A program made the translations under genes and the position numbers. Shown in pieces: positions 7,338 through 15,119 of a stretch of DNA of 64,000 nt. The DNA comes from Embleya hyalina (GTDB lineage Bacteria; Actinomycetota; Actinomycetes; Streptomycetales; Streptomycetaceae). The stretch is taken from positions 12,480 through 76,479 of the forward strand of contig NZ_BIFH01000052.1 of NCBI RefSeq assembly GCF_003967355.1, read 5' to 3'. Within the stretch, counting starts at the first letter, position 1; the number at the start of each line of letters is the position of its first letter. The notes below the pieces were generated by a model. The model saw only the letters and a program-made list of their open reading frames with translations. It did not search any database and had not been told where the DNA came from.

Positions 7338-9154
7338 CCGACACGAAACCGCAGGTCCGGCCGCAGCAGGCGGCGGGAGACAGCGGCCTGACCCACCGCC
7401 AGATCATGACGATCATGTACGGCCTGATGGCCGGCATGTTCCTCGCCGCGCTCGACCAGACGATCGTCTCCACCGCGATCCGCACCATCTCCGACGACCT
7501 GCACGGGCTCAGCCAGCAGGCGTGGGCGACCACCGCCTACCTCATCACCTCGACGATCGCCACGCCGCTCTACGGCAAGCTCTCCGACCTGTATGGGCGG
7601 CGACCGTTCTACCTCGCGGCCATCACGATCTTCGTGGTCGGCTCGGCCGCCTGTACGTTCTCCACCTCGATGTACGAGCTGGCCGGCTTCCGCGCCCTCC
7701 AGGGCCTCGGCGCCGGCGGCCTGATGTCGCTCGCCTTCGCGATCATCGGCGACGTCGTGGCGCCCCGCGAACGTGCCCGCTACCAGGGCTACTTCCTCGC
7801 CGTCTTCGGCACCTCGAGCGTGCTCGGGCCGCTGGTCGGCGGGTTCTTCGCGGGCCAGGACGAGATCCTGGGCATCGCCGGCTGGCGCTGGGTCTTCCTG
7901 GTCAACGTGCCCGTCGGCGTGGTCGCGCTGCTCGTGGTCGGCAAGGTGCTGCGCATCCCGCACACCCGCCGGCCGCACCGCATCGACTGGTTCGGCGCGA
8001 TCACCCTCGCCATGGGCGTGGTCCCGCTGCTGATCGTCGCCGAGCAGGGCCGTGAATGGGGGTGGGGTTCGGGAGTCTCGCTCGCCTGCTACCTGATCGG
8101 CGCCGTCGGCGTGGTCAGCTGGATCCTCGTCGAGCGCCGCATGGGTGAGGACGCGCTGATCCCGATGCGCCTGTTCTCCGACCGCATCTTCAGCCTGGCG
8201 TCGCTCATCGGCGTCATCTTCGGCATGGCGATGTTCGGCGGGTTCATGCTGATCCCGCAGTACTTCCAGATCGTCAAGGGCGCCAGCCCGACCAAGGCCG
8301 GCCTGCTGATGATCCCGGTCATGGTCGGCATGATGGGCTCGTCCATCCTGTCCGGCCAGATCACCTCCAAGACCGGCCGGTACAAGATCTTCCCGATCCT
8401 CGGCACCGGCATCGCGGCGATAGCGATGGGCCTGTTCGCGCTCTACGTCGACGCCGAGACGTCCATCGTGACCACCAGCATGTTCATGGTCCTGCTCGGC
8501 ATCGGCCTCGGTCAGTGCATGCAGACGCTGATCCTGGTGGTGCAGAACGCGGTACCGCCCCGGGACATGGGCGTGGCCACCTCGGCGGCCACCTTCTTCC
8601 GGCAGATGGGCGCCACCGCCGGTACCGCGGTGTTCCTGTCCGTGCTGTTCAGCAACGTCTCCGGGGAGATCGCCAAGGCGTTCACCCGCGACGCGCGGAC
8701 ACCCGCGTTCAAGTCCGCGCTCTCCGACCCCGCCGTGCTCGCCGATCCGGCCAACGGGCCGGTGATCGAGATGGCCCGCAATCCCGGACCGGGCGGCGCG
8801 CAGGGCTCCGGTGTACTCAGCGACTCGTCGTTCATCCAGCACCTCGACCCACGCTTGGCCGCGCCGTTCAAGGAGGGTTTCTCCGAGGCGATGCAGCTGG
8901 TGTTCCTGATCGCCGCGTGCGTGATGGCGGTGGCGTTCGTCCTGGTGTTCTTCATCAAGGAAGTACCCCTGCGCACCATGTCCGGCCTGGAGGCGAAGGC
9001 CGCCGAGGAGGCGGAGCGCGCCGCCGAGGGGGCCGCCGCCGAGGCGCCCCGGGAGCCCGCCGCGACCGGCTCCGGCGCGACCGCCCGAACGGAGACCTCA
9101 CCCGAACAGGACGCCCGCCGCGCGGCGGGCAGACGCTGGCCCGAGAACGACTGA
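7334..9154 (+). CDS. DHA2-family MFS drug efflux transporter
   Basis: 606 residues, with about 14 predicted membrane helices. It is a proton-driven multidrug exporter of the EmrB/QacA (DHA2) group in the cytoplasmic membrane. The family signature LDQTIVSTA lies in helix 1, and motif A reads GKLSDLYGRRP after helix 2. GWRWVFLVNVPVG is the typical helix 6 segment. A periplasmic loop of about 80 residues precedes the last helix, and the C-terminal 60 residues are an Ala/Glu/Arg-rich cytoplasmic tail. The ATG at 7334 overlaps the MarR stop, so the pair forms one operon whose regulator probably represses the pump. The exported compound cannot be told from sequence. Confidence 0.93.
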   Translation: MTDTKPQVRPQQAAGDSGLTHRQIMTIMYGLMAGMFLAALDQTIVSTAIRTISDDLHGLSQQAWATTAYLITSTIATPLYGKLSDLYGRRPFYLAAITIFVVGSAACTFSTSMYELAGFRALQGLGAGGLMSLAFAIIGDVVAPRERARYQGYFLAVFGTSSVLGPLVGGFFAGQDEILGIAGWRWVFLVNVPVGVVALLVVGKVLRIPHTRRPHRIDWFGAITLAMGVVPLLIVAEQGREWGWGSGVSLACYLIGAVGVVSWILVERRMGEDALIPMRLFSDRIFSLASLIGVIFGMAMFGGFMLIPQYFQIVKGASPTKAGLLMIPVMVGMMGSSILSGQITSKTGRYKIFPILGTGIAAIAMGLFALYVDAETSIVTTSMFMVLLGIGLGQCMQTLILVVQNAVPPRDMGVATSAATFFRQMGATAGTAVFLSVLFSNVSGEIAKAFTRDARTPAFKSALSDPAVLADPANGPVIEMARNPGPGGAQGSGVLSDSSFIQHLDPRLAAPFKEGFSEAMQLVFLIAACVMAVAFVLVFFIKEVPLRTMSGLEAKAAEEAERAAEGAAAEAPREPAATGSGATARTETSPEQDARRAAGRRWPEND

Positions 9155-9163
9155 CCGCCGTGC

Positions 9164-9201
9164 GTGTGCCGGACGGACCCGACCGGGTCCGTCCGGCACA
9201 C
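9164..9201. terminator. Bidirectional terminator between convergent efflux genes
   Basis: A perfect 17-base stem (9164-9180 with 9185-9201) closes a GACC tetraloop. It begins nine bases after the stop of the rightward pump and lies 30 bases past the stop of the leftward one, so it can serve both. Confidence 0.85.
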
Positions 9202-9230
9202 ACACGATCGGGTACGGGCACACCGCCGGC

Positions 9231-10820
9231 TCACGCGAGCCGACCCGCCCGCCTCCGCACCATGCCCAGGCCGACCCACAGCGCCACGCCCAGGTTCACC
9301 ACGGCCAACACCACGAACGTGAGCACCGCCGCGTGCGCCGAGGCATGCGCGCCGGCGCCCGTCGTGGACAGGAACATGGTGCCGAACGTGGCCACCCCCA
9401 CCACGCCGCCGAACTGCATCAGCGTGACCAGTACCCCGCTCGCGTCGCCCGCGTGCTCGGGCCGGACCCGCCCCAGCGCGCTCGCCATCAGCGGCCCGAG
9501 CACCGCGCCCTGCCCCAGGCCCATCCCGGCCAGGCCGACCGCCAGCGCCACGCCGCCGTCCCGCCCGCCGTGCACCGAGGCCGCCATGCCCACGTACGAC
9601 ACGGACACCAGCGCGAAGCCCAGATACCCCAGGTGGGCCCGAATCCGCTCGGGCAACCGCCCCCACCACAACCCGGAGACGGCGAACCCGATCGCGCACG
9701 GCACATACGTCAGACCGGCTCGCAGCGGACTGTCGCCGAGCCCCGACTGGAGGTGCAGCGCGAGAGTGAACAGGAACCCGTTGTAGCTCGCCACCCCGAC
9801 CAACAGCATGATCCCGCCGGAGAGCAGCCCGGGGGAGCGCAACACCGCGCCCGGCACCAGCGGCGATCCGCCGCGCGCCGACACCCGGCGCTCCACCAGG
9901 GCGAACGTGCCCATCCCGGCCAGCCCCGCGGCGAGCACCAGCCACCCCCACACCGGCCAGCCCTGCTCGTGCCCCATCACCAGCGGCACCACCAGGGCCA
10001 ACATCGCCGGCGCCAGCACCAGTACGCCCGGCACATCCAGCCGTCCCCAGCCCGTGTGCTCGTCCGGCCCCGGCCGGTCGCCGCCCAGCGCACGCCACCC
10101 GACCGCGAGCAACAGCACCCCCAGCGGCACGTTGACCAGGAACACCGGCCGCCAACTCGTGCCCCACAGATCCGCGTCGACCAGCACCCCGCCCACGATC
10201 TGCCCGACGACCGCGCCGCCGGCTATCGCGGTCTGGTACAGCCCCATCGCCGCGGTCCGCCGCCGTCCCTCGAACCGGCGCTGGATCAGCGTCAACACCT
10301 GCGGCACCAACAACGCGGCCCCCGCGCCCTGCAGGCACCGGAACGCCACCAACTCCCCGGTGGAACCGGCCAGCCCACAGGCCAGCGAGGCCACCGTGAA
10401 CAACCCGAGCCCGGCCAGGTACGCCCGCCCGTACCCGAGGATCGCACCCACCCGCGACCCGGTGATCAGCAACATCGCGTACACGATCGTGTAGCCCGCG
10501 ATCACCCACTGCAGCCCGGCGCCCGACGTATGCAGGTCCGAACGCATCACCGGAGCCGCCACATTGACGATCGAGGAGTCGAGCACCGCCATGAACTGCC
10601 CGGCCACCAGCACCACGAGCAGCAGCGTGCCCGCGCCCCCGCCCCGATTCCCCTCCTCCCGGCGGCCCTTCGCCGCCCGGCGCCGCTCCCGGGCGGTCGA
10701 CACCCGGGAGCCTCCCCCGTCGGGAGCGGTCGATCCGACCACCCCGGCCGCCGGGGTCGTCACCCGCTCCCCGTCCCCGTGCCGGGCGCCGCCGCCCGAC
10801 TTCACATCCGTATCGTTCAT
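9231..10820 (-). CDS. DHA2-family MFS transporter (EmrB/QacA-like)
   Basis: 529 residues with a hydrophilic N-terminal tail of about 65 residues, then about 14 membrane helices. The signature AVLDSSIVNVAAPVM marks helix 1 of the DHA2 drug exporter family, and RPVFLVNVPLGVLLL marks helix 6. It is a likely proton antiporter for a toxic or self-made compound. The gene diverges from an XRE-family regulator with 104 bases between them. That gap contains a cluster of CCTGG-centred palindromes, so local repression of this pump by that regulator is the simplest model. The start is the ATG at 10820; the ribosome binding site is weak, and a later start within the charged tail is possible. Confidence 0.9.
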   Translation of the reverse strand: MNDTDVKSGGGARHGDGERVTTPAAGVVGSTAPDGGGSRVSTARERRRAAKGRREEGNRGGGAGTLLLVVLVAGQFMAVLDSSIVNVAAPVMRSDLHTSGAGLQWVIAGYTIVYAMLLITGSRVGAILGYGRAYLAGLGLFTVASLACGLAGSTGELVAFRCLQGAGAALLVPQVLTLIQRRFEGRRRTAAMGLYQTAIAGGAVVGQIVGGVLVDADLWGTSWRPVFLVNVPLGVLLLAVGWRALGGDRPGPDEHTGWGRLDVPGVLVLAPAMLALVVPLVMGHEQGWPVWGWLVLAAGLAGMGTFALVERRVSARGGSPLVPGAVLRSPGLLSGGIMLLVGVASYNGFLFTLALHLQSGLGDSPLRAGLTYVPCAIGFAVSGLWWGRLPERIRAHLGYLGFALVSVSYVGMAASVHGGRDGGVALAVGLAGMGLGQGAVLGPLMASALGRVRPEHAGDASGVLVTLMQFGGVVGVATFGTMFLSTTGAGAHASAHAAVLTFVVLAVVNLGVALWVGLGMVRRRAGRLA

Positions 10821-10860
10821 GGCAGCGACTCTGCCCGCCGCCGGGTACCCGGACCAGTAG

Positions 10861-10890
10861 CCTGGTTATCCTGGTATCACCAGGCACCTG
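10861..10890. promoter_or_regulatory. CCTGGT operator cluster between efflux pump and XRE regulator
   Basis: The centre is a perfect palindrome CCTGGT-ATC-ACCAGG at 10870-10884. It is flanked by a further CCTGGT at 10861-10866 and ACCTGG at 10885-10890 region, giving several half-sites within 30 bases. The position between two divergent starts (10820 and 10925) suits an autoregulated repressor that also controls the pump. Confidence 0.6.
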
Positions 10891-10924
10891 GCAATCGAGG
10901 CGACGATCGGCGCAGGATGGGTCG

Positions 10925-11932
10925 ATGACCGGCAGCCCGCGCACCGACGCCACCCACCGCCCGGCCGCCCCGCGCCGGGTCGACCCGCCGACCGGGCCGG
11001 CCCCGATCCCGGCAGCGGCCCCGACCGCCGACGCCGGGCGGGCCGCGCCGGAATACGTCCGCCCCGAACGTGCCGCCTCCCGAGCCGAGTTGGGCGCCTT
11101 CCTGCGCAGCCGGCGCGAGCGGATCAGCCCGGAGCAGGTCGGCCTGCCCGCCGGCCGCCGACGCCGCACGCCCGGGCTGCGCCGCGAGGAGGTCGCACAA
11201 CTGTCCGGCGTGGGCGTGACCTGGTACACCTGGCTCGAACAGGGCCGCCCGATCAACGTCAGCGCCCAGGTCATCGGCGGCATCGCCCGCACGCTGCGGC
11301 TCGACTGCGTCGAGTACGAACACGTCAAGCGGCTGGCCTGCGTGCCGAGCCTGGCCACGCTGCGCGCCGAGGACGAGGTGGACTCGGACACCCAGACCGT
11401 CCTCGACGACTTCGCCACGCTGCCGGCGGTGGTCCTGAACGGCCGCTACGACGTCCTCGCCTGCAACGCGCTCTACGCCCGGATGTTCCCGAGCCTGGTG
11501 GCGGCACCGAGGGAGCGGCGCAACGTGATCTGGGAGTTGTTCACCCGACCCGCGTGCTGCAACCCCTTCCACGAGTGGCGGCAGGAGTGCGTGGGCGTGG
11601 TCGGCGTGTTGCGCGGCAGCTACGCGCGCAATGTCGGCGATCCGCTGTGGACCGCGTTCGTCGACGAACTGATCGCCGCCAGTCCCGAGTTCGCGACGGC
11701 CTGGGCGGCCCATCCGGTCTCGCTCACCCGCACCCGGACCAAACTCTTCCGCCACCGCGACGTCGGGGTGCTGCACGTCCGGGGGATGCCCACCGACCTC
11801 GCCACCTCACCGGGCCAGCGAATGAGCGTCTACGTGCCGCAGGACGAGGTGACGCGCGAACGACTGGCCCGGCTGGCCGCGCCCGACTTCGTCCCGAGCC
11901 CGCCGCACGTACATTCGCCTTCGCCGAGGTAA
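10925..11932 (+). CDS. XRE-family regulator with MmyB-like ligand-binding domain
   Basis: 335 residues. After a Pro/Ala-rich leader of about 50 residues comes a helix-turn-helix domain (about 55-125) with the typical RRTPGLRREEVAQLSGVGVT and WYTWLEQGR segments. It is followed by the MmyB-like PAS-related domain (about 150-315) with VLACNALYARMF and the family's WTAFVDEL and FRHRDVGVL motifs. Members bind small molecules, often fatty-acid-like, and regulate a divergent transporter or oxidoreductase. The neighbouring MFS gene and shared palindromes support that arrangement. The start is the ATG at 10925 after AGGATGGG; a shorter start within the leader is possible. Confidence 0.9.
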   Translation: MTGSPRTDATHRPAAPRRVDPPTGPAPIPAAAPTADAGRAAPEYVRPERAASRAELGAFLRSRRERISPEQVGLPAGRRRRTPGLRREEVAQLSGVGVTWYTWLEQGRPINVSAQVIGGIARTLRLDCVEYEHVKRLACVPSLATLRAEDEVDSDTQTVLDDFATLPAVVLNGRYDVLACNALYARMFPSLVAAPRERRNVIWELFTRPACCNPFHEWRQECVGVVGVLRGSYARNVGDPLWTAFVDELIAASPEFATAWAAHPVSLTRTRTKLFRHRDVGVLHVRGMPTDLATSPGQRMSVYVPQDEVTRERLARLAAPDFVPSPPHVHSPSPR

Positions 11933-11934
11933 GC

Positions 11935-11970
11935 CGAAGGGCCGGAGGATCGAGATCCTCCGGCCCTTCG
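11935..11970. terminator. Terminator shared by the XRE gene and the tRNA cluster
   Basis: A perfect 16-base stem (11935-11950 with 11955-11970) closes a CGAG loop two bases after the XRE stop codon. The leftward tRNA genes end 11 bases away, so the hairpin can stop both transcripts. Confidence 0.85.
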
Positions 11971-11980
11971 ATACTGCCCG

Positions 11981-12052
11981 TGCGCGATACTGGGATTGAA
12001 CCAGTGACCTCTTCCGTGTCAGGGAAGCGCTCTCCCGCTGAGCTAATCGCGC
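11981..12052 (-). tRNA. tRNA-Val (GAC)
   Basis: 72 bases on the minus strand with a complete cloverleaf: acceptor GCGCGAT paired with ATCGCGC, discriminator A, and anticodon GAC in the loop CTGACAC. The T-arm carries GGTTCAATCCC. No CCA is encoded. It is identical over its full length to the copy at 12085-12156. Confidence 0.95.
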
Positions 12053-12084
12053 GGGTGGTGTAGCGGTACGACGGTTGTACGGCG

Positions 12085-12156
12085 TGCGCGATACTGGGAT
12101 TGAACCAGTGACCTCTTCCGTGTCAGGGAAGCGCTCTCCCGCTGAGCTAATCGCGC
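12085..12156 (-). tRNA. tRNA-Val (GAC), second identical copy
   Basis: Base-for-base the same 72-base gene as 11981-12052, 32 bases away on the same strand, with anticodon GAC. The flanks differ apart from a few bases, so only the mature tRNA sequence is kept identical. Confidence 0.95.
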
Positions 12157-12195
12157 GGGCAGATCACCCTCGGCACCAGGCCCGGGTTCTCTTGG

Positions 12196-12266
12196 AGGTG
12201 GAGACGGGATTTGAACCCGTGTAGACGGCTTTGCAGGCCGTTGCCTCGCCTCTCGGCCACTCCACC
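12196..12266 (-). tRNA. tRNA-Cys (GCA)
   Basis: 71 bases, acceptor GGTGGAG paired with CTCCACC. The discriminator is U, as expected for cysteine tRNA. Anticodon GCA in CTGCAAA, and T-loop GGTTCAAATCC. It lies upstream of the two valine tRNAs in the same leftward cluster. Confidence 0.95.
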
Positions 12267-12315
12267 AAGTGAAGGAACCATAGTGGTTGCCCACCACATT
12301 CCTCTACTTCTTCCG

Positions 12316-12388
12316 AGCGGACGACGAGATTCGAACTCGCGACCCTCACCTTGGCAAGGTGATGCTCTACCAACTGAGCCACGTCCGC
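12316..12388 (-). tRNA. tRNA-Gly (GCC)
   Basis: 73 bases, acceptor GCGGACG paired with CGTCCGC. Discriminator U, as in bacterial glycine tRNAs, and anticodon GCC in TTGCCAA. It is the first gene of the four-tRNA leftward cluster Gly-Cys-Val-Val. Confidence 0.95.
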
Positions 12389-12515
12389 CTGTCGACCCGG
12401 GTTGCGTTTCCGCGTCCCGGCGACGTTGAGAACTTTAGCGGATCCGAGGGCCATCACAAAAACCGATTCCCCGCGGACCCCGCCGCGCGACCCGCGCAAC
12501 CTGCGAAAACGACCG

Positions 12516-12550
12516 AGGCCGGCCCGAACCGAGAAGGTTCGAACCGGCCT
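12516..12550 (-). terminator. Terminator downstream of the DUF4328 gene
   Basis: Two nested inverted repeats: AGGCCGG (12516-12522) with CCGGCCT (12544-12550), and inside them GAACC with GGTTC. It is about 150 bases past the DUF4328 stop and upstream of tRNA-Gly. The remainder of 12389-12697 shows no gene. Confidence 0.5.
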
Positions 12551-12697
12551 TCGGCGAGCGCCGACGGGGGCTCGTCCAGTACATCGGGCCGCCGTCGCGA
12601 CGCCCACCGTCCGCCGTCCCGACGGCAGGTGTTCAGCCGCCGTGCGGCCGGTGGACGGACACGGCGCTCCATCGTGCGAGCGCCGGGAACCGCGAGG

Positions 12698-14836
12698 TCA
12701 CCCGCGCCGCTCCCCGGAGGGCGCCGGTTCGGCCTCGACCGCGGCAGCCACCGGAACCGAGGGAGCCGGCACCTCGTCCGCGCTCGCGTCGGCCGCACGC
12801 TCGACCGCCGCGGCAGGCGACTGAGCGGGAACCTGCGGCAGTTCGGAAGCCCCGGCCTCGACCGCCACCACGTCGGACGCGACCTCGCCCGACTCACCCG
12901 GCGAAACGCGCGCCACGGCCGGTACGCCGGCCGCCGCTTCTTCGACCTCGACGGCCGGCACAACCGCTGTCGCCGCGTCGGCCTCGACGGCCGGTACGAC
13001 GGATGTCGCAGCATCGGCCGATTCGACTTCGGCGGCCGGTACGCCGGCTGCTTCCACAACAGCCGACTCGACGTCCACGGCCGGCACAACGGTTGTGGCT
13101 GCTTCGACCGCTTCAACCTCGACCGCCGGCACGACCGCTGTCGCCGCATCGACCGACTCGGCCTCTACGGCCGGTACGACGGCTGTCCCCACAGCGGCGG
13201 ACTCGACGTCCACGGCCGGCACAACGGTTGTCGCCGCTTCGACCTCCGCAGCCGGCCCGACCGCAGTCGCCGCGTCGGCCGCTTCGACCTTGGCGGCGGG
13301 CCCGACCGCTGTCGCCGCGTCGGCCGACTCGGCCTCTACGGCCGGCACGACGGCTGTCCCCACAGCGGCGGACTCGACGTCCACGGCCGGCACGAGGGTT
13401 GTCGCCGCTTCGACCTCCGCAGCCGCGTCGGTCGTTTCGACCTTGGCGGCGGGCACGACGGTTGTGGCTGCTTCGACCGCTTCGCCCTCGGCGGCCGGGA
13501 CGACCGCCGGTGCCGCTTCCGCCGAGCCGGCCCCTTCACGTGACTCGGCCGCGTCGACCGGTGTGGCGCCGGGAGCCTCCGTCCCCGCCGTCGGCGGCGC
13601 CGCAGGGCGCGGCGGCGCGGACGCGGCCGGGGTCGCGGGAGCGACCGGCGCCTGCGGGACCGGCGGCGCGCCGGTCGGCACCGGCGAAGCGAACGCGCCG
13701 GCCGCACCGGGCGCGGTCGGCACCGGCGGAGCGAAGTACTGCCCGGTCGGCGCCTGCGCCGGATAGGCCGCCCACGGCGTCGGCGCCCCCGCCGGGAAAC
13801 CGCCCACCGCTCCCGGAGCCGGGACCAGCCCCGACGCGAACGCCAGCGCCTCCCGCTCGTGCTGGAACGTGGTGATCCTCCGCACCACGAAAATCGCCGC
13901 GACCGCCGCCAGGACCAGCACGATGTCCGCCGCCCCCGACAGGATGTCGATGGTCTGCAGCCGATCGGCGTCCGACAACTCGATGTCGTCACCCAGCGGG
14001 TATGACAGCCGGCTCGCGAAGAACAACACCGACGCGCCGACCAGCAGCACCCACCAGGTCCACAACAGCGGCAGCCGCCCGGGCGTACGACCGCCGCGCT
14101 CGGCGGTCCGGGGGTCGCTCGCGCGCCACACGTCGTGCAGGATCAGCTTCGGGAACCACAGGCTCACCACCGGCACCAGCCAGCCACCGACCGCCCACCC
14201 GGTGGACAGGTGCTGCTTGGACGGGCCGAACAGGTCCACGTTGGCACGGGCCCGATACATCCAGATGATGAACAGCACCGCCGTCGCGATCATCGACAAC
14301 ACCAGGAACGTGATCGCCCCCGCCACCAGCGAGTCCGAGTCCTCGGCCCGGGTGCGCAGCGTGTCCGTGACACCGAGGTCGCCGGCGTCGACGATCTGCC
14401 GGAGCACGTCGGCCCGGTGGAAGAACGCCGCCGCGCACAGCCCCGCGAACACCGCCGACAGCGGCAGCAGGATGTACAACGTCACGGCGAGCCCGCGCAG
14501 CGAGCGGAACGGCTGCGGCATCCAGCCGCCGAAGGGCGAGGCCGGATACGGCCCCGGCATGCCATAGGGCGCCTGCGGCGCGAAGGCACCCGGCGCGGCC
14601 GGAGGATAGGCGCCCGGATACACCCCGGTGGGATACACCCCGGTGGGCGCGGGTGCGGGCGGAGCGTACGGATCCGGCGGCGTGGGCGCCGAGGGCGCCG
14701 CCGGGGCCGCGGTCGACCCGGTGACCACGGGGGCCGACACGGCGCCGGCCTGCTGCGGCGCGACGGCCGGAACGGCGCCGCAGTACGAACAGCGGTCGGC
14801 CCGCGTAGACCAGGTGTCGCAGGCGGAACAGTGCAC
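12698..14836 (-). CDS. DUF4328 membrane protein with long Ala/Val/Glu repeat tail
   Basis: 712 residues from the GTG at 14836 (AAGGA nine bases before). An N-terminal zinc-ribbon-like segment, HCSACDTWSTRADRCSYC, is followed by a Pro/Gly/Tyr-rich linker. A membrane domain follows at about 115-345 with four to five helices. It contains the DUF4328 hallmark WMYRARANVDLFGPSKQ and STGWAVGGWLVPVVSLWFP. The remaining 350 residues are low complexity: first Pro/Ala-rich, then some 14 copies of a 12-17 residue motif around VVPAVEVESADAAT. The function is unknown; the zinc ribbon plus tail suggests a membrane-anchored interaction protein. The gene stands alone between tRNAs and pabB. The tail contains a recent internal duplication (see 13151-13425) and is likely variable in length between strains. 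Confidence 0.85.
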   Translation of the reverse strand: MHCSACDTWSTRADRCSYCGAVPAVAPQQAGAVSAPVVTGSTAAPAAPSAPTPPDPYAPPAPAPTGVYPTGVYPGAYPPAAPGAFAPQAPYGMPGPYPASPFGGWMPQPFRSLRGLAVTLYILLPLSAVFAGLCAAAFFHRADVLRQIVDAGDLGVTDTLRTRAEDSDSLVAGAITFLVLSMIATAVLFIIWMYRARANVDLFGPSKQHLSTGWAVGGWLVPVVSLWFPKLILHDVWRASDPRTAERGGRTPGRLPLLWTWWVLLVGASVLFFASRLSYPLGDDIELSDADRLQTIDILSGAADIVLVLAAVAAIFVVRRITTFQHEREALAFASGLVPAPGAVGGFPAGAPTPWAAYPAQAPTGQYFAPPVPTAPGAAGAFASPVPTGAPPVPQAPVAPATPAASAPPRPAAPPTAGTEAPGATPVDAAESREGAGSAEAAPAVVPAAEGEAVEAATTVVPAAKVETTDAAAEVEAATTLVPAVDVESAAVGTAVVPAVEAESADAATAVGPAAKVEAADAATAVGPAAEVEAATTVVPAVDVESAAVGTAVVPAVEAESVDAATAVVPAVEVEAVEAATTVVPAVDVESAVVEAAGVPAAEVESADAATSVVPAVEADAATAVVPAVEVEEAAAGVPAVARVSPGESGEVASDVVAVEAGASELPQVPAQSPAAAVERAADASADEVPAPSVPVAAAVEAEPAPSGERRG
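13151..13425 (-). repeat. Near-identical 105-bp direct duplication inside the DUF4328 tail
   Basis: The block at about 13151-13254 recurs at 13322-13425 with only a few changes, an offset of 171 bases (57 codons, so the frame is kept). Shorter degenerate units fill the surrounding 12940-13540. Confidence 0.85.
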
Positions 14837-15119
14837 GGATGAACGTCCTTCGATCGCGTGATGCGGTGGAGACTTCGACGGGTCGGGCGAACCGGCCCGG
14901 AGGGGTGGTCGCCGGTCTCGGGGTCGCCGGGTTCCATCCACCCGTGCCGCATCATGCCGTGCCCGAGCGTCACACGGGAACGGGGAATCGATTCAGGGCA
15001 CTTCCGGGCGCGTCGCACCGGCGCGCGGGGGGCGCCCGCGGCGACCGACGCCGGGCCGCCCGGGCCGATCGGCCGCCTTCTACAATGGCGTTCTGACCCG
15101 CGCGCCGATCCTCAAGCAG

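Noticed and set aside
7031-8842. 603-codon minus-strand frame opposite the first efflux pump
   Set aside because: It is His/Asp/Arg-rich, typical of the antisense of a membrane protein, with no domain or start signal.
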